A stretch of DNA of 64,000 nt from Sphingosinicella microcystinivorans. Lineage in GTDB: Bacteria > Pseudomonadota > Alphaproteobacteria > Sphingomonadales > Sphingomonadaceae. Location: NCBI RefSeq assembly GCF_003634215.1, contig NZ_RBWX01000007.1:50001-114000 (forward strand). The letters run 5' to 3'. Positions within the stretch are counted from its first letter, which is position 1. Each line of letters starts with the position of its first letter. The notes under the pieces were generated by a model. The model saw only the letters and a program-made list of their open reading frames with translations. It had not been told where the DNA came from and ran no database searches. Made by a program: the position numbers and the translations under genes. Below, one piece after another: positions 39,429-48,337 of the stretch.

Positions 39429-40982
39429 TCAGCCGAGCGTTGAACGGACGGTGGGGAGCGACATCGCCGCTGAATTCACGTTGACGCTGCGATCGAAGGT
39501 CATCGTGTCGCCATCGAAGCGGCACACGACCGTGTCGCGGAAGGCTGTTTCGGCGAATTGCCAGATCATCTCGAACGTGTCCGGCGCAGTCCAGCGCCCG
39601 CCCGCGACGACGACCATCGAATCCGGTTGGTACTGGTGGTGCAGCTTGTTGCCGGTCATGCTCGTCTCGCCCTCGATCCAGCGCCCGATCCCGACATCCA
39701 CGCTGTGTTCGCCGCGTCCGTCGCGCATCGTGAAGCGGCAGCGGTCGCCTTCGAACGTGAAACCGAAACTCTCGATGCCATCGGCATTTTCGCTCGCCTT
39801 GAACGCCTTGCCTGAAATGCGTGCCACCATGGGCGATGTCGTGGCGGGCAGCGCCGGAAGCAGCGACAAGTTGCGTGTGCGCCCCGTCAGCGCCGCATAG
39901 CCCGCGTCGTTCGGCGACAGGCTCCCGGCGGCGAACGCGGCGGGGAAGTGCTTGTCAACGATCGGCGAAAGCATCTCGCTCTTGCGGATCGCGCCCGTGA
40001 CGGCGAGCACCGCGTCGTGATCGGGGAAGACGATCGACATCTGCGTGAACAGGCCGACCGCGTAATACGTGTTGTTCGCGCCGATCCACCACTGATAGCT
40101 GTATTCGCCCTCGGCCACCTGCGGCTTGCTGACGGCCTCCACCCATGCGGGGGAGAGGATCTGCTGCCCGTTCCAGCGGCCTTTCTGCGCGTAGAGCATT
40201 CCGAGTTTGAGCGCGTCGGCGGTTTTCCAGGTGAGGCCGTTGCCGCCCGGATTGATGCCGCCCGGCCCCACGTCCCAGCTGAGCCCGGTGATGCCGAGGG
40301 GCTTGAAGAAACGCGGCTCCATATAATCGCGCAGCGTCTGCCCGGTTACCTTCGTGACGATGGCGGAGAGCATGAAACTCGCGGCGCTCGAATAGACGAA
40401 GCGGGTGCCCGGCTTGTGAACGACCGGCACCTTGAAGAATTCCGCGACCCAGCTCGTCTTGATCTGCCGCCAGACGGAGCCGGAGATTTCCTCGGCGTGC
40501 CCGGTGCGCATCGTGAGGAGGTCGCGCAAGGTCATCGCGGCGAGGTTTTCGCTCACCGTGGGCGGGAGCTCATCCGGGAAGAAGGAGGCGACCTTGTCGT
40601 CGATGCCGAACAGACCCTCCTGCATCGCAATGGCGACACCCGAGACGGCGACGCTTTTCGTGAGCGAGTGCATCATGTGCGGCCGATCGGCGCGATAGGG
40701 GGTCCACCAGCCTTCGCTGATCACGTCGCCGCCGCGCGACAGCATGAAGCTGTGCAGTTCCAGCCCCGCGCCCCGCACCTCGTCGAGAAAGGCGAGGATC
40801 GCCTGCGGATCGACGCCGTGTGCTTCAGGTCGGGCGCGGGGCAGGCCGTCGATGGGCGATACGCCCGGTGTTACCGCCCGCGCGCACGCGGCAAGGCCAG
40901 GCAATGCGATCAGCCCGGCACCGCCAAGCATCGATCCGGTGAAGCGGCGCCGTGAAAGGCTGAAGGTATCCGCTGTTTCCAA
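39429..40982 (-). CDS. Tat-exported serine hydrolase (beta-lactamase/EstB family lipoprotein)
   Basis: 517 residues from a TTG start (40982), chosen because GGGGAGA precedes it and it leaves a Tat signal: SLSRRRFTGSMLGGAGLIAL, then a lipobox LAAC (Cys33), so it is likely a Tat-exported lipoprotein. The catalytic Ser106 and Lys109 are in SLTK, and YSS takes the place of the YxN motif. A C-terminal domain of about 130 residues (after residue 390) is fused to the penicillin-binding-protein-like fold. Class C-like enzymes of this sort are esterases or peptidases more often than true lactamases. Divergent to the TonB receptor at 41231. Confidence 0.82.
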   Translation of the reverse strand: METADTFSLSRRRFTGSMLGGAGLIALPGLAACARAVTPGVSPIDGLPRARPEAHGVDPQAILAFLDEVRGAGLELHSFMLSRGGDVISEGWWTPYRADRPHMMHSLTKSVAVSGVAIAMQEGLFGIDDKVASFFPDELPPTVSENLAAMTLRDLLTMRTGHAEEISGSVWRQIKTSWVAEFFKVPVVHKPGTRFVYSSAASFMLSAIVTKVTGQTLRDYMEPRFFKPLGITGLSWDVGPGGINPGGNGLTWKTADALKLGMLYAQKGRWNGQQILSPAWVEAVSKPQVAEGEYSYQWWIGANNTYYAVGLFTQMSIVFPDHDAVLAVTGAIRKSEMLSPIVDKHFPAAFAAGSLSPNDAGYAALTGRTRNLSLLPALPATTSPMVARISGKAFKASENADGIESFGFTFEGDRCRFTMRDGRGEHSVDVGIGRWIEGETSMTGNKLHHQYQPDSMVVVAGGRWTAPDTFEMIWQFAETAFRDTVVCRFDGDTMTFDRSVNVNSAAMSLPTVRSTLG

Positions 40983-41047
40983 TTTGGTCTCCCCGCGGCA
41001 CGTGATGCCGTTCCTCCACACTAGCCTAGGAAAGCAGTCTGTCGCCA

Positions 41048-41091
41048 AGCTGTCACCCACCCGGCACAGGCGAGACAGGTTTGTGACAGCT
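41048..41091. promoter_or_regulatory. Spaced inverted repeat in a divergent promoter
   Basis: AGCTGTCAC (41048-41056) and GTGACAGCT (41083-41091) are perfect inverted copies, 35 bp apart centre to centre, in the 248-bp gap between the serine hydrolase (minus) and the siderophore-type receptor (plus). The spacing of about 3.3 turns suits two dimer sites or looping better than a hairpin terminator. Confidence 0.5.
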
Positions 41092-41230
41092 AGGCGGCAT
41101 ATCGTCAGCCCGACATCGGCGTTCGCGTATCGCGGCGCGCCGGTCGAGAGACGCGGCGTGCCGGATCGTGCACGCCGGTAAATGGGGAAACTGCCGCTCT
41201 TTCGGGCGGAGATAAAAAGGGGTGCAAGGA

Positions 41231-43423
41231 ATGGCCACGAAGTGGAAATGGATCGCCGGGCTCGGTGTCAGCGGAATCGCGATGGCAGCAGCCGGTCAGG
41301 CGATGGCGCAGCAGGCCGAATCCGGAGCGCAGTCGGGCCTCGTGCTCGAGGAAATCGTCGTCACCGCCGACCGTCAGGACAGCTATAGCGCGGATTTCGT
41401 GCAGGCGGGCAGCTTCCGCGGCGCGCGCCAGATCGATACGCCGCTCACCGTCAGCGTCATTCCCGAGCAGGTGCTGAAATCGCAGCAGGCGCAGAGCATT
41501 CTCGATGCGCTGCGCAACTCGCCGGGCGTCACCAGCTCGCAGACGAGCCCCACGGTTTACAATAACCTCTCGATCCGCGGCATTCCGGTCGAGAACCGCG
41601 GCAACTACCGCCTCAACGGCTCGCTGCCGATCGTGAACCTCATCGACCTGCCGCTTGAAAACAAGGTACGCGTCGAAGCGCTGAAGGGCGCGTCGGCGCT
41701 CTATTACGGCTTCACGACGCCGTCCGGCATCATCAATCTCACCACGAAGCGTCCGACGCTCGATCCGGTGTTCTCCGTCGCGGTGAACGGCAACGATCAC
41801 GGCCAGGTGCAGGGCCACATCGACGCCGGCGGCACGTGGGGCATCCTCGGCGTGCGCGGCAACCTTGTTTACGGCACGGTCGATTCTGGCATCGACAACA
41901 CTTGGGGCCGCCGCAGCTTCCAGTCCGGCGCGTTCCAGCTGACGCCTTCGGACAATCTTCGCATCAACCTCGATGTCGAGCATATCTCGAAAGAGGTGAC
42001 GGAGCCGACCGTGCTTCAGCTCACGACGGCCACAACGGCGCTTCCGCGCCTGACGAGTGCGTCGAACAATCCCGGCAGCAAAGGTTTCATGAACAAGGCG
42101 GACGCGACCAACGTCCTCGGCCGTGTGGCGTGGAAGTTCACGCCGGCATGGGAGATCGTCGCCGAGGGCGGAATTTCATATCTGGAACGCGATCGTCGTT
42201 TCAGCTCGCTGTCAGCCTTCGACCCTGTCACCGGCAAGGGGCGCCTGACCATGGGCGCGGCGGATGGCCAGCTTTACCGGAACAAGAACGGGCGCATCGA
42301 ACTTGCCGGCACCTTTGCGACCGGTCCTGTCATTCATGAACTGCTCGTGGGCGCGTCGAAAAATATCCGCCGTCAGTATTCGCCGTTGTCGAATGCGAGC
42401 GTAGGCACGAACAATCCGACCACGCGCGCAAACTGTGTCGCACTCGGACTTGCCTCGGACTGTTTGCAGAGCGCGTATGATCCGATCGACCTCCCGGATA
42501 TCCGCTACGACGGCACGACGCCGTACAACCCCGCACGCGATACCTCGATCGAGGATACCGGCTTCTATGCCTTCGACCGGATGCGTTTCGGCGGACCCAA
42601 CGATGATCTGATCAGCGTGCTCGTCGGTGCGCGCAAGTCGATCTACAAGGAGAAGCGGAAGAACGCCGTCGGGCCGAGCACGGAAACCTTTTCCGACAAG
42701 CCGCTCGCGCTGTCGGGTGGCCTTGTGGTAAAGCCGCAAGAGTGGATCAGCGCCTATGCGACCTACATCGAAGGCCTTGAATCGACGCCGGGCGCGCCGC
42801 TGACGGCGAACAATGCGGGCGAGATTCTGCCGGCAAGCAATTCGAAGCAGTACGAAGGCGGTATCAAGGTCGAACCGAAGAAGGGCCTGCTGTTCACGGC
42901 GGCCTACTTCGATATCACGCGGCAACTGACGTATCTCAATTCCGCGAATTTCTTCGTGCAGGATGGCAGGGCCACCTATCGCGGCCTTGAACTCAGCTTG
43001 ACGGGTGAAGTTACGCCGGACCTTTCGCTTTACGGATCGGCATTGTTCCTGCGCGCCAAGCAGGGTGAAACGGCAGACACGGCGCTAATCGGCAATCGCA
43101 TCGAAAACACCGCGAAGTCGCAGTGGTCGGTGTCGGGCGAATATCGCCTCACGCAGCTTGTGGAAGGTCTCGCGATCAATGCGGGTGCCTATTACACGGG
43201 AGCGCGGGCGATCAATCCGCAGAACACGCTGTTCGTTCCGGGTTACACGCTGTTTGATCTCGGCGGATCGTATGCCTTCGAGATCGGCGGCGTGGGCATG
43301 ACCGCGCGCGTCAATGCCCAGAACATCACGGGCAAGAAGTATTTCGCCTCCACGAGCAGCAACTACATCGCCTTCGGTGCGCCGTCGGTGATCAAGTTCT
43401 CGCTCACCGCGAACATCTTCTAA
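41231..43423 (+). CDS. TonB-dependent siderophore-type receptor
   Basis: 730-residue receptor with a signal peptide (MATKWKWIAGLGVSGIAM, cleavage after about residue 26), a TonB box region (EEIVVTADRQDS), a plug typical of the siderophore class (DTPLTVSVIPEQVLKSQQA, NLSIRGIPV, ASALYYGFTTPSGIINLTTK) and a barrel ending in IKFSLTANIF. It is shorter than the other three receptors here and fits FpvA/FhuA/ferric-citrate-type transporters. Start at the ATG at 41231, with AAAAAGGGG upstream. It precedes the tricarboxylate operon and is separated from it by a hairpin. Confidence 0.93.
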   Translation: MATKWKWIAGLGVSGIAMAAAGQAMAQQAESGAQSGLVLEEIVVTADRQDSYSADFVQAGSFRGARQIDTPLTVSVIPEQVLKSQQAQSILDALRNSPGVTSSQTSPTVYNNLSIRGIPVENRGNYRLNGSLPIVNLIDLPLENKVRVEALKGASALYYGFTTPSGIINLTTKRPTLDPVFSVAVNGNDHGQVQGHIDAGGTWGILGVRGNLVYGTVDSGIDNTWGRRSFQSGAFQLTPSDNLRINLDVEHISKEVTEPTVLQLTTATTALPRLTSASNNPGSKGFMNKADATNVLGRVAWKFTPAWEIVAEGGISYLERDRRFSSLSAFDPVTGKGRLTMGAADGQLYRNKNGRIELAGTFATGPVIHELLVGASKNIRRQYSPLSNASVGTNNPTTRANCVALGLASDCLQSAYDPIDLPDIRYDGTTPYNPARDTSIEDTGFYAFDRMRFGGPNDDLISVLVGARKSIYKEKRKNAVGPSTETFSDKPLALSGGLVVKPQEWISAYATYIEGLESTPGAPLTANNAGEILPASNSKQYEGGIKVEPKKGLLFTAAYFDITRQLTYLNSANFFVQDGRATYRGLELSLTGEVTPDLSLYGSALFLRAKQGETADTALIGNRIENTAKSQWSVSGEYRLTQLVEGLAINAGAYYTGARAINPQNTLFVPGYTLFDLGGSYAFEIGGVGMTARVNAQNITGKKYFASTSSNYIAFGAPSVIKFSLTANIF

Positions 43424-43440
43424 GCGGGTATTGACCGTTG

Positions 43441-43473
43441 CCGACCGGCGTCAACATGCGTGACGCCGGTCGG
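43441..43473. terminator. Strong hairpin before the dehydrogenase operon
   Basis: A 13-bp stem (CCGACCGGCGTCA with TGACGCCGGTCGG) around a 7-base loop, 17 bases after the receptor stop and 23 bases before the ATG of the next gene. No U-run follows, so it may terminate the receptor transcript, act as an RNA-stability element, or be an attenuator in the leader of the operon. Confidence 0.55.
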
Positions 43474-43496
43474 TGCCGATTGCAACGGACGCTTAC

Positions 43497-44564
43497 ATGA
43501 ATCTCCTTCTGCTTCCCGGCGACGGCATCGGCCCCGAAATCTCCGCTGCCACGCGCCGGGTGCTGGAGGTGCTCGCGGAGACATGCGGCGCGCCGATCAC
43601 GATCGAGGAAAGCGCCATCGGCTTCGCCAGCCTCGCCGCATCCGGCACGACACTCCCCGATGCGGTTCTGGAGCGGATTCCGCAGGTGGACGGCGTCATC
43701 CTCGGCCCCGTCTCGCATTTCGATTATCCCCCGCGCGCGGAGGGCGGTATCAATCCTTCGGCAGCGCTGCGCACACAGTTCGCGCTCTACGCCAACATCC
43801 GGCCTTGCCGTTCGCGGCCGGACCTCAGCATTCTTCGGAAACCGATGGATCTCGTGATCGTGCGCGAGAACACCGAAGGCTTCTATTCCGATCGCAACAT
43901 GCACGTGGGAAGCGGCGAGTTCATGCCCGACGAGGATATGGCGCTCTCCATCCGCAAGATCACCGCGAAAGGCGCTTCCCGGGTCGCACGCGCCGCATTC
44001 GCGCTGGCGCGCACGCGCCGGAAGAAGGTGACAGCCGTGCACAAGGCCAACGTGCTGAAACTGTCGGATGGGCTGTTCCTGCGCGAGGTACGCAAGGTCG
44101 CCGCCGAATTCCCCGACGTGGAGCTGGAGGAAATCATCGTCGATGCCGCTGCCGCGCTGCTCATCCGCAGCCCGGACCGGTTCGATGTGATCGTCACCAC
44201 CAACATGTTCGGGGATATTCTTTCAGACGAAGCCTCCGAACTGTGCGGCAGCCTTGGTCTCGGCGGATCGATCAACGCCGGCGACGACATCTGCGTTGCG
44301 CAGGCGCAGCACGGCTCCGCGCCTGATATCGCGGGCAAGGACATCGCCAATCCGACCTCGCTGATCCTTTCGGCGGCGATGCTGCTGGATTGGTTCGGCC
44401 GGAAGCACAGGCGGGACGATCTCGTCGCTGCCGCCGCGCGGCTCGAAGCGGCGGTCGAAGATGTGCTGAACACCCCGGCCACGCGCACGCGCGACATCGG
44501 CGGCACACTCGGCACCGCCGCATTCGGCGAGGCGGTGTGCAGTGCGGTTCGGGCGCAGCGATGA
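43497..44564 (+). CDS. Isocitrate/isopropylmalate dehydrogenase family enzyme (NAD-type)
   Basis: 355-residue beta-decarboxylating dehydrogenase acting on a 2R-hydroxyacid with a carboxyl group, giving a 2-oxoacid and CO2. Conserved substrate residues are Arg92, Arg102, Arg123, Tyr130, Lys183, Asp240 and Asp244. The RENTEGFYSDRNMHVG loop around residue 123-138 differs from IPMDH and from the classic IDH3 form and resembles the tartrate/homoisocitrate group. HGSAPDIAGKDIANP has an Asp that favours NAD. The actual substrate is unknown; the aconitase in the same operon suggests a tricarboxylate. The ATG at 43497 is chosen; the upstream GTG lies in the hairpin. Confidence 0.85.
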   Translation: MNLLLLPGDGIGPEISAATRRVLEVLAETCGAPITIEESAIGFASLAASGTTLPDAVLERIPQVDGVILGPVSHFDYPPRAEGGINPSAALRTQFALYANIRPCRSRPDLSILRKPMDLVIVRENTEGFYSDRNMHVGSGEFMPDEDMALSIRKITAKGASRVARAAFALARTRRKKVTAVHKANVLKLSDGLFLREVRKVAAEFPDVELEEIIVDAAAALLIRSPDRFDVIVTTNMFGDILSDEASELCGSLGLGGSINAGDDICVAQAQHGSAPDIAGKDIANPTSLILSAAMLLDWFGRKHRRDDLVAAAARLEAAVEDVLNTPATRTRDIGGTLGTAAFGEAVCSAVRAQR

Positions 44565-44962
44565 GCGCCGTCCTGCTGCGGCCTGAAATGCTCTCCGTGA
44601 AGGATCGCGGCGGCGGCATCCGCACGCGGCCCATGGTGACGGCGAAGGTGGGGTCGCGGCAGATGCTGAACGGCGTCACCGTCATCGATCCCGGCTGCGC
44701 GGTGCCGCTTCATTTCCACAATTGCGAGGAAAGCGTGCTCGTGCTTTCGGGCGCGGGACGCGCGCATATCGATGGCGAGGAGCATGATGTGCGTCCGCGT
44801 GACCTGACGTGGATTCCCGCCGGCGTTCCGCATTTCTTTCGGAACGTGTCGGAAAGCGTGCCGCTCGAAATCTTCTGGACCTACGCCTCGCTCGACGCGA
44901 CGCGGACAGTTGTTGCCACGGGCGTTGTCATCCGTATCGACGAGGAGCACGGCGAACGATGA
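44561..44962 (+). CDS. Cupin-fold protein
   Basis: 133-residue single-domain cupin. Both cupin motifs are visible: His51, His53 and Glu57 (HFHNCEE) and the C-terminal His91 in PAGVPHFFRN, so a metal site is probable. No catalytic role can be assigned; members act as isomerases, dioxygenases or ligand sensors. It overlaps both neighbours by 4 bases (ATGA), so translation is coupled with the dehydrogenase and the methyltransferase. Confidence 0.88.
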   Translation: MSAVLLRPEMLSVKDRGGGIRTRPMVTAKVGSRQMLNGVTVIDPGCAVPLHFHNCEESVLVLSGAGRAHIDGEEHDVRPRDLTWIPAGVPHFFRNVSESVPLEIFWTYASLDATRTVVATGVVIRIDEEHGER

Positions 44963-45750
44963 CCGCCGAAAACCAACGTGTCGGTCGGCACATTTTCGGT
45001 TCGGATGCCGCAGGCTACGCCAGCGCGCGCCCGCAGTATCCGGAATCGCTGTATGTCGCGCTCGCAGCCGAAGCGCTTACCCCCGGCGCGGATGTTTTCG
45101 AGATCGGGCCGGGAACCGGGCAGGCGAGCCGGCGGCTGATCGCAGCGGATATCGCTTCCCTCACGCTCATCGAACCCGATCCCGTGCTTGCCGCGCGGCT
45201 CGCGGATCTTGGAAACAACGTTCGCGTCGTGAACGCGCCGCTGGAAGAGGCCGGGCTGCCGCAAAGCGCATTCGATCTGGGTGTTGCGGCGACCTCGTTC
45301 CACTGGGTCGATTCCGCACGCGGGCTTCCGATGGTGCGTGATCTTCTGCGCCCCGGCGGCGTCTGGGCAATGTGGTGGAATGTGCTTCACGATCCCGAAC
45401 AGGATCTGTTCAGCCGGGCGGTATTGCCGCTTCTGAAAGATGCGGAGCTGCCGCCATCGCTGCGCGGGCCGGAACAGCGGCATTATTCGCTGTGGACCGA
45501 TGATCGGCTTGCCGAACTCAGCGCAGCCGGGTTTGCGCACGTGGAGCACCAGATGCACGAACTGACCGTGCGGATGACCGCAGCCGAGATGCGCGCGCTG
45601 TATGCGACCTTCTCGATGATTCGCCGCATGGCGCCGGAATTGCGCGCGCGTATGCTCGCCGGGATCGAGGCTGTCGGCGAACAGGGCTTCGGCGGGGTGA
45701 TCGAGCGCCGCTTTCGCGTTCCGCTGTTTATCGCGCGCAAGGCGCGGTAG
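44959..45750 (+). CDS. Class I SAM-dependent methyltransferase
   Basis: 263 residues. Motif I is VFEIGPGTGQASRRL (about residue 39), followed by IEPDPVLAARLADLG and the CATSFHWVD-like VAATSFHWVDSARG segment near residue 105, placing it among small-molecule methyltransferases of the type 11/25 group. It could methylate a carboxylate such as trans-aconitate, but it does not show the trans-aconitate methyltransferase pattern strongly enough for me to name it. Coupled to the cupin (ATGA) and 2 bases before the aconitase. Confidence 0.85.
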   Translation: MTAENQRVGRHIFGSDAAGYASARPQYPESLYVALAAEALTPGADVFEIGPGTGQASRRLIAADIASLTLIEPDPVLAARLADLGNNVRVVNAPLEEAGLPQSAFDLGVAATSFHWVDSARGLPMVRDLLRPGGVWAMWWNVLHDPEQDLFSRAVLPLLKDAELPPSLRGPEQRHYSLWTDDRLAELSAAGFAHVEHQMHELTVRMTAAEMRALYATFSMIRRMAPELRARMLAGIEAVGEQGFGGVIERRFRVPLFIARKAR

Positions 45751-45752
45751 GC

Positions 45753-48260
45753 GTGTCACCGTCGATGATGGTGAATCTCCCCGGCACGCTCGGGGCGCGG
45801 CTGGCGCACATGCCGTGGGTCCATCGAATCCTCGCCGAGAATCTGCTCCGTCGTAGCGCGGTGGACGCCGATGCCGACCATGCGGCGCAGGAGTGGCTGG
45901 AACGCGGCAACCGGACGATCGAATTGCCGTTCGTGCCCGCGCGTCTCCTGATGCACGACACGACCTGCGGCCCCGCGCTTGTCGATCTTGCCGCGATGCG
46001 TTCGGTGGTCGCTGCCGAGGGCGGGGACCCACGCCGGATCTTGCCGGGCTTGCGCGTCGACGTTTCCACCGATCACAGCATCGCCGTGGACAGCTATGGT
46101 GCGCGCGGTGCGCTCGAAGCCAATCTCGCCGCCGAGATGGCGCGCAATGCCGAGCGTTTCGGGCTGATGAAATGGGCGGGGAATGCTTTCCCTTCGCTGC
46201 ATGTGCATCCGCCGGGCACCGGCATCATGCACACGATCAACCTCGAACGCCTCGCCACCGTGGTGAGCCGCGAGACATGGCAGGGGCGGGACTGGCTGTT
46301 CCCCGATACGCTGATCGGCACGGACAGTCACACGCCGATGATAAACGGCATCGGCGTGCTCGGCTGGGGCGTCGGCGGGCTTGAAGCCGAAAGCGTGATG
46401 CTCGGAATGCCGGTGACGCTGCGCGTGCCCGAGGTTGTCGGCGTGCGCCTCACGGGGCGGCTCCGGCCCGGTGTCACGGCGACGGATCTTGCGCTCACGA
46501 TCACGCAGATGCTGCGCGGCGTGCGGATCGACGGGCGGTTCGTCGAATTCTTCGGGGCGGGCGTTTCGACGCTTTCCGCAGGGACACGCGCCGTCGTTGC
46601 GAACATGGCGCCCGAGTTCGGCGGCGCGACGGGTTATTTCCCGCCCGATGAGGCCGTGATCGCCTATCTGCGCGCGACTGGCCGCGCGTCCGATCACATC
46701 CGGCAGGTGGGGGACTATCTCCGGCGCCAGAAGCTTTGGTTCGATCCGGACGCCGCGCCCGATTACGATCTCGGTCTGCATCTCGATCTGGGCAGCGTCG
46801 TGCCGAGCCTCGCCGGTCCGCACCGCCCGCAGGACCGGATTGCGCGCGCGGAAACATCTGCGTCCGCGGAAAGGCGGCCTGTCGCGCTCGCGGCAATCAC
46901 CAGCTGCACGAACACGTCCGATCCGCGTCTCCTAGTGACCGCCGGTCTTGTCGCGCGCGCGGCGCTGGCACGCGGTCTTTCCGTACCGCGCTGGGTGAAG
47001 ACCAGCCTTGCACCCGGCTCCCCCACGGCCGCGGCGCTTCTTGAACGCGCCGGGCTGCGCGAGGCGCTCGAAGCGCTCGGCTTCGCGATTGTCGCCTACG
47101 GCTGCACAACCTGCATCGGCAACAGCGGGCCGCTTTCGCCCGAGATGGACGCGCTGATCGCCGAAGGCGCGCATCCCATCGCGGTGCTTTCGGGCAATCG
47201 CAACTTTCCCGGCCGCGTTCATCAGGCGGTCCGCGATTCGTATCTCGCCGCGCCGCCGCTCGTCATCGCTTATGCGCTTGCGGGTGATTTCAGCATCGCG
47301 ATCGAAACCGATCCGCTTGGCACCGGTTCAGACGGCACACACGTCTTCCTGCGCGACATCTGGCCCGCCGAACACGAGATCGATAGGGCGCTCGCTGCCG
47401 CCGCGAATCCTGCCGATTTCGAAGCCGCTTATGCGGCTGCGGAAGCGAACGCCGACTGGGCGGCGCTCCCGGCATCAGATGGGCCGCTCTTCCCGTGGGA
47501 TCAGGCTTCGACGTATCTGCGGCCTCCGCCCTTCGTCGCGCTTGGCGCGCAGTCGCGCCTGGGCCGTTACGCAGCGTATCCGCTGCTTGTTCTCTGCGAC
47601 GACATCACGACCGATCATATCTCGCCCGCCGGTGCGATTCCCGCGCAGGGCGACGCAGGCCGCTGGCTCATCGAGCGCGGCGAGCGGGCGGACGATCTCA
47701 ACGTCTTCTCGGCGCGCCGCGGCAATTGGGAGGTGATGCTGCGTGGTCTCTTCACGAACCCGTCCGTGCGCAACCACATCGGCCGGGACATTCCGCCGGG
47801 ATCGACGATCCATGTGCCGAGCGGCGAGGTTCTGCCGCTCTGGGAAGCCGCGGCGCGCTATGCCGCCGAAGGGCAGGCCGTGGTCGTCGTCGCGGGGGAT
47901 CGCTATGGCATGGGTTCGTCGCGCGACTGGGCGGCGAAGGGCCAGTACCTGCTCGGCGTACGGGCGGTGCTCGCCGCGGGGTTCGAGCGCATCCACCGCT
48001 CCAACCTCTGCAACATGGGCATCCTTCCACTCGAACTTCCCGCCGCGCTCTCGCTTGCGAGCGGTGACCGCATCGAGATCGATATGCCGGAACATGCGCT
48101 CGCGCCGTCCGCGCCATGCGCCGTGCGCGTGCTGCGGGCGAACGGCGACGCCCAGGCCCTCACAGCGCGCGCGGCAGTGGAGACGCAGGCCGAGGTGCGC
48201 GTGCTGAAGGCCGGCGGCCTGTTGCCGCTGATGCTTCGCGCATCATTGACAGCTTCGTGA
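45753..48260 (+). CDS. Aconitase A-type hydratase
   Basis: 835-residue [4Fe-4S] dehydratase of the AcnA/IRP family; canonical reaction citrate to isocitrate through cis-aconitate. Cluster ligands are Cys385 (SCTN), Cys451 and Cys454 (GCTTCIGNSG). Active-site motifs are DHSIAVDSYG, GTDSHTPMINGIG, DDITTDHISPAG and GSSRDWAAKG. It is shorter than typical AcnA (about 890 residues). Being in a catabolic operon, it is probably not the housekeeping enzyme; homologues of similar make-up act on 2-methylcitrate, but the usual partner genes prpB, prpC and prpF are absent. GTG at 45753, or ATG at 45765/45768. Confidence 0.9.
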   Translation: MSPSMMVNLPGTLGARLAHMPWVHRILAENLLRRSAVDADADHAAQEWLERGNRTIELPFVPARLLMHDTTCGPALVDLAAMRSVVAAEGGDPRRILPGLRVDVSTDHSIAVDSYGARGALEANLAAEMARNAERFGLMKWAGNAFPSLHVHPPGTGIMHTINLERLATVVSRETWQGRDWLFPDTLIGTDSHTPMINGIGVLGWGVGGLEAESVMLGMPVTLRVPEVVGVRLTGRLRPGVTATDLALTITQMLRGVRIDGRFVEFFGAGVSTLSAGTRAVVANMAPEFGGATGYFPPDEAVIAYLRATGRASDHIRQVGDYLRRQKLWFDPDAAPDYDLGLHLDLGSVVPSLAGPHRPQDRIARAETSASAERRPVALAAITSCTNTSDPRLLVTAGLVARAALARGLSVPRWVKTSLAPGSPTAAALLERAGLREALEALGFAIVAYGCTTCIGNSGPLSPEMDALIAEGAHPIAVLSGNRNFPGRVHQAVRDSYLAAPPLVIAYALAGDFSIAIETDPLGTGSDGTHVFLRDIWPAEHEIDRALAAAANPADFEAAYAAAEANADWAALPASDGPLFPWDQASTYLRPPPFVALGAQSRLGRYAAYPLLVLCDDITTDHISPAGAIPAQGDAGRWLIERGERADDLNVFSARRGNWEVMLRGLFTNPSVRNHIGRDIPPGSTIHVPSGEVLPLWEAAARYAAEGQAVVVVAGDRYGMGSSRDWAAKGQYLLGVRAVLAAGFERIHRSNLCNMGILPLELPAALSLASGDRIEIDMPEHALAPSAPCAVRVLRANGDAQALTARAAVETQAEVRVLKAGGLLPLMLRASLTAS

Positions 48261-48337
48261 AAGACAAAGGCGGCTAGGATGATGCAAATACTGGGACTGC
48301 CCACACGTCGGCAGGCACTGAGGGGGACCGCCGGCTG

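Noticed and set aside
39429-40982. Beta-lactamase resistance gene
   Set aside because: The KTG box is not visible, YSS replaces YxN, and a large additional C-terminal domain is present; an esterase or peptidase role is more likely.
41231-43423. Naming the receptor FecA
   Set aside because: No FecI/FecR regulators and no N-terminal signalling domain; plug and barrel match siderophore-type receptors in general only.
44959-45750. Trans-aconitate methyltransferase (Tam) name for the methyltransferase
   Set aside because: Only general class I motifs are visible; the link with aconitase is suggestive but does not justify the name.
45753-48260. Methylcitrate pathway (AcnD) assignment for the aconitase
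   Set aside because: PrpF, PrpB and PrpC genes are absent, and the neighbouring dehydrogenase and CitMHS transporter fit a different tricarboxylate route.
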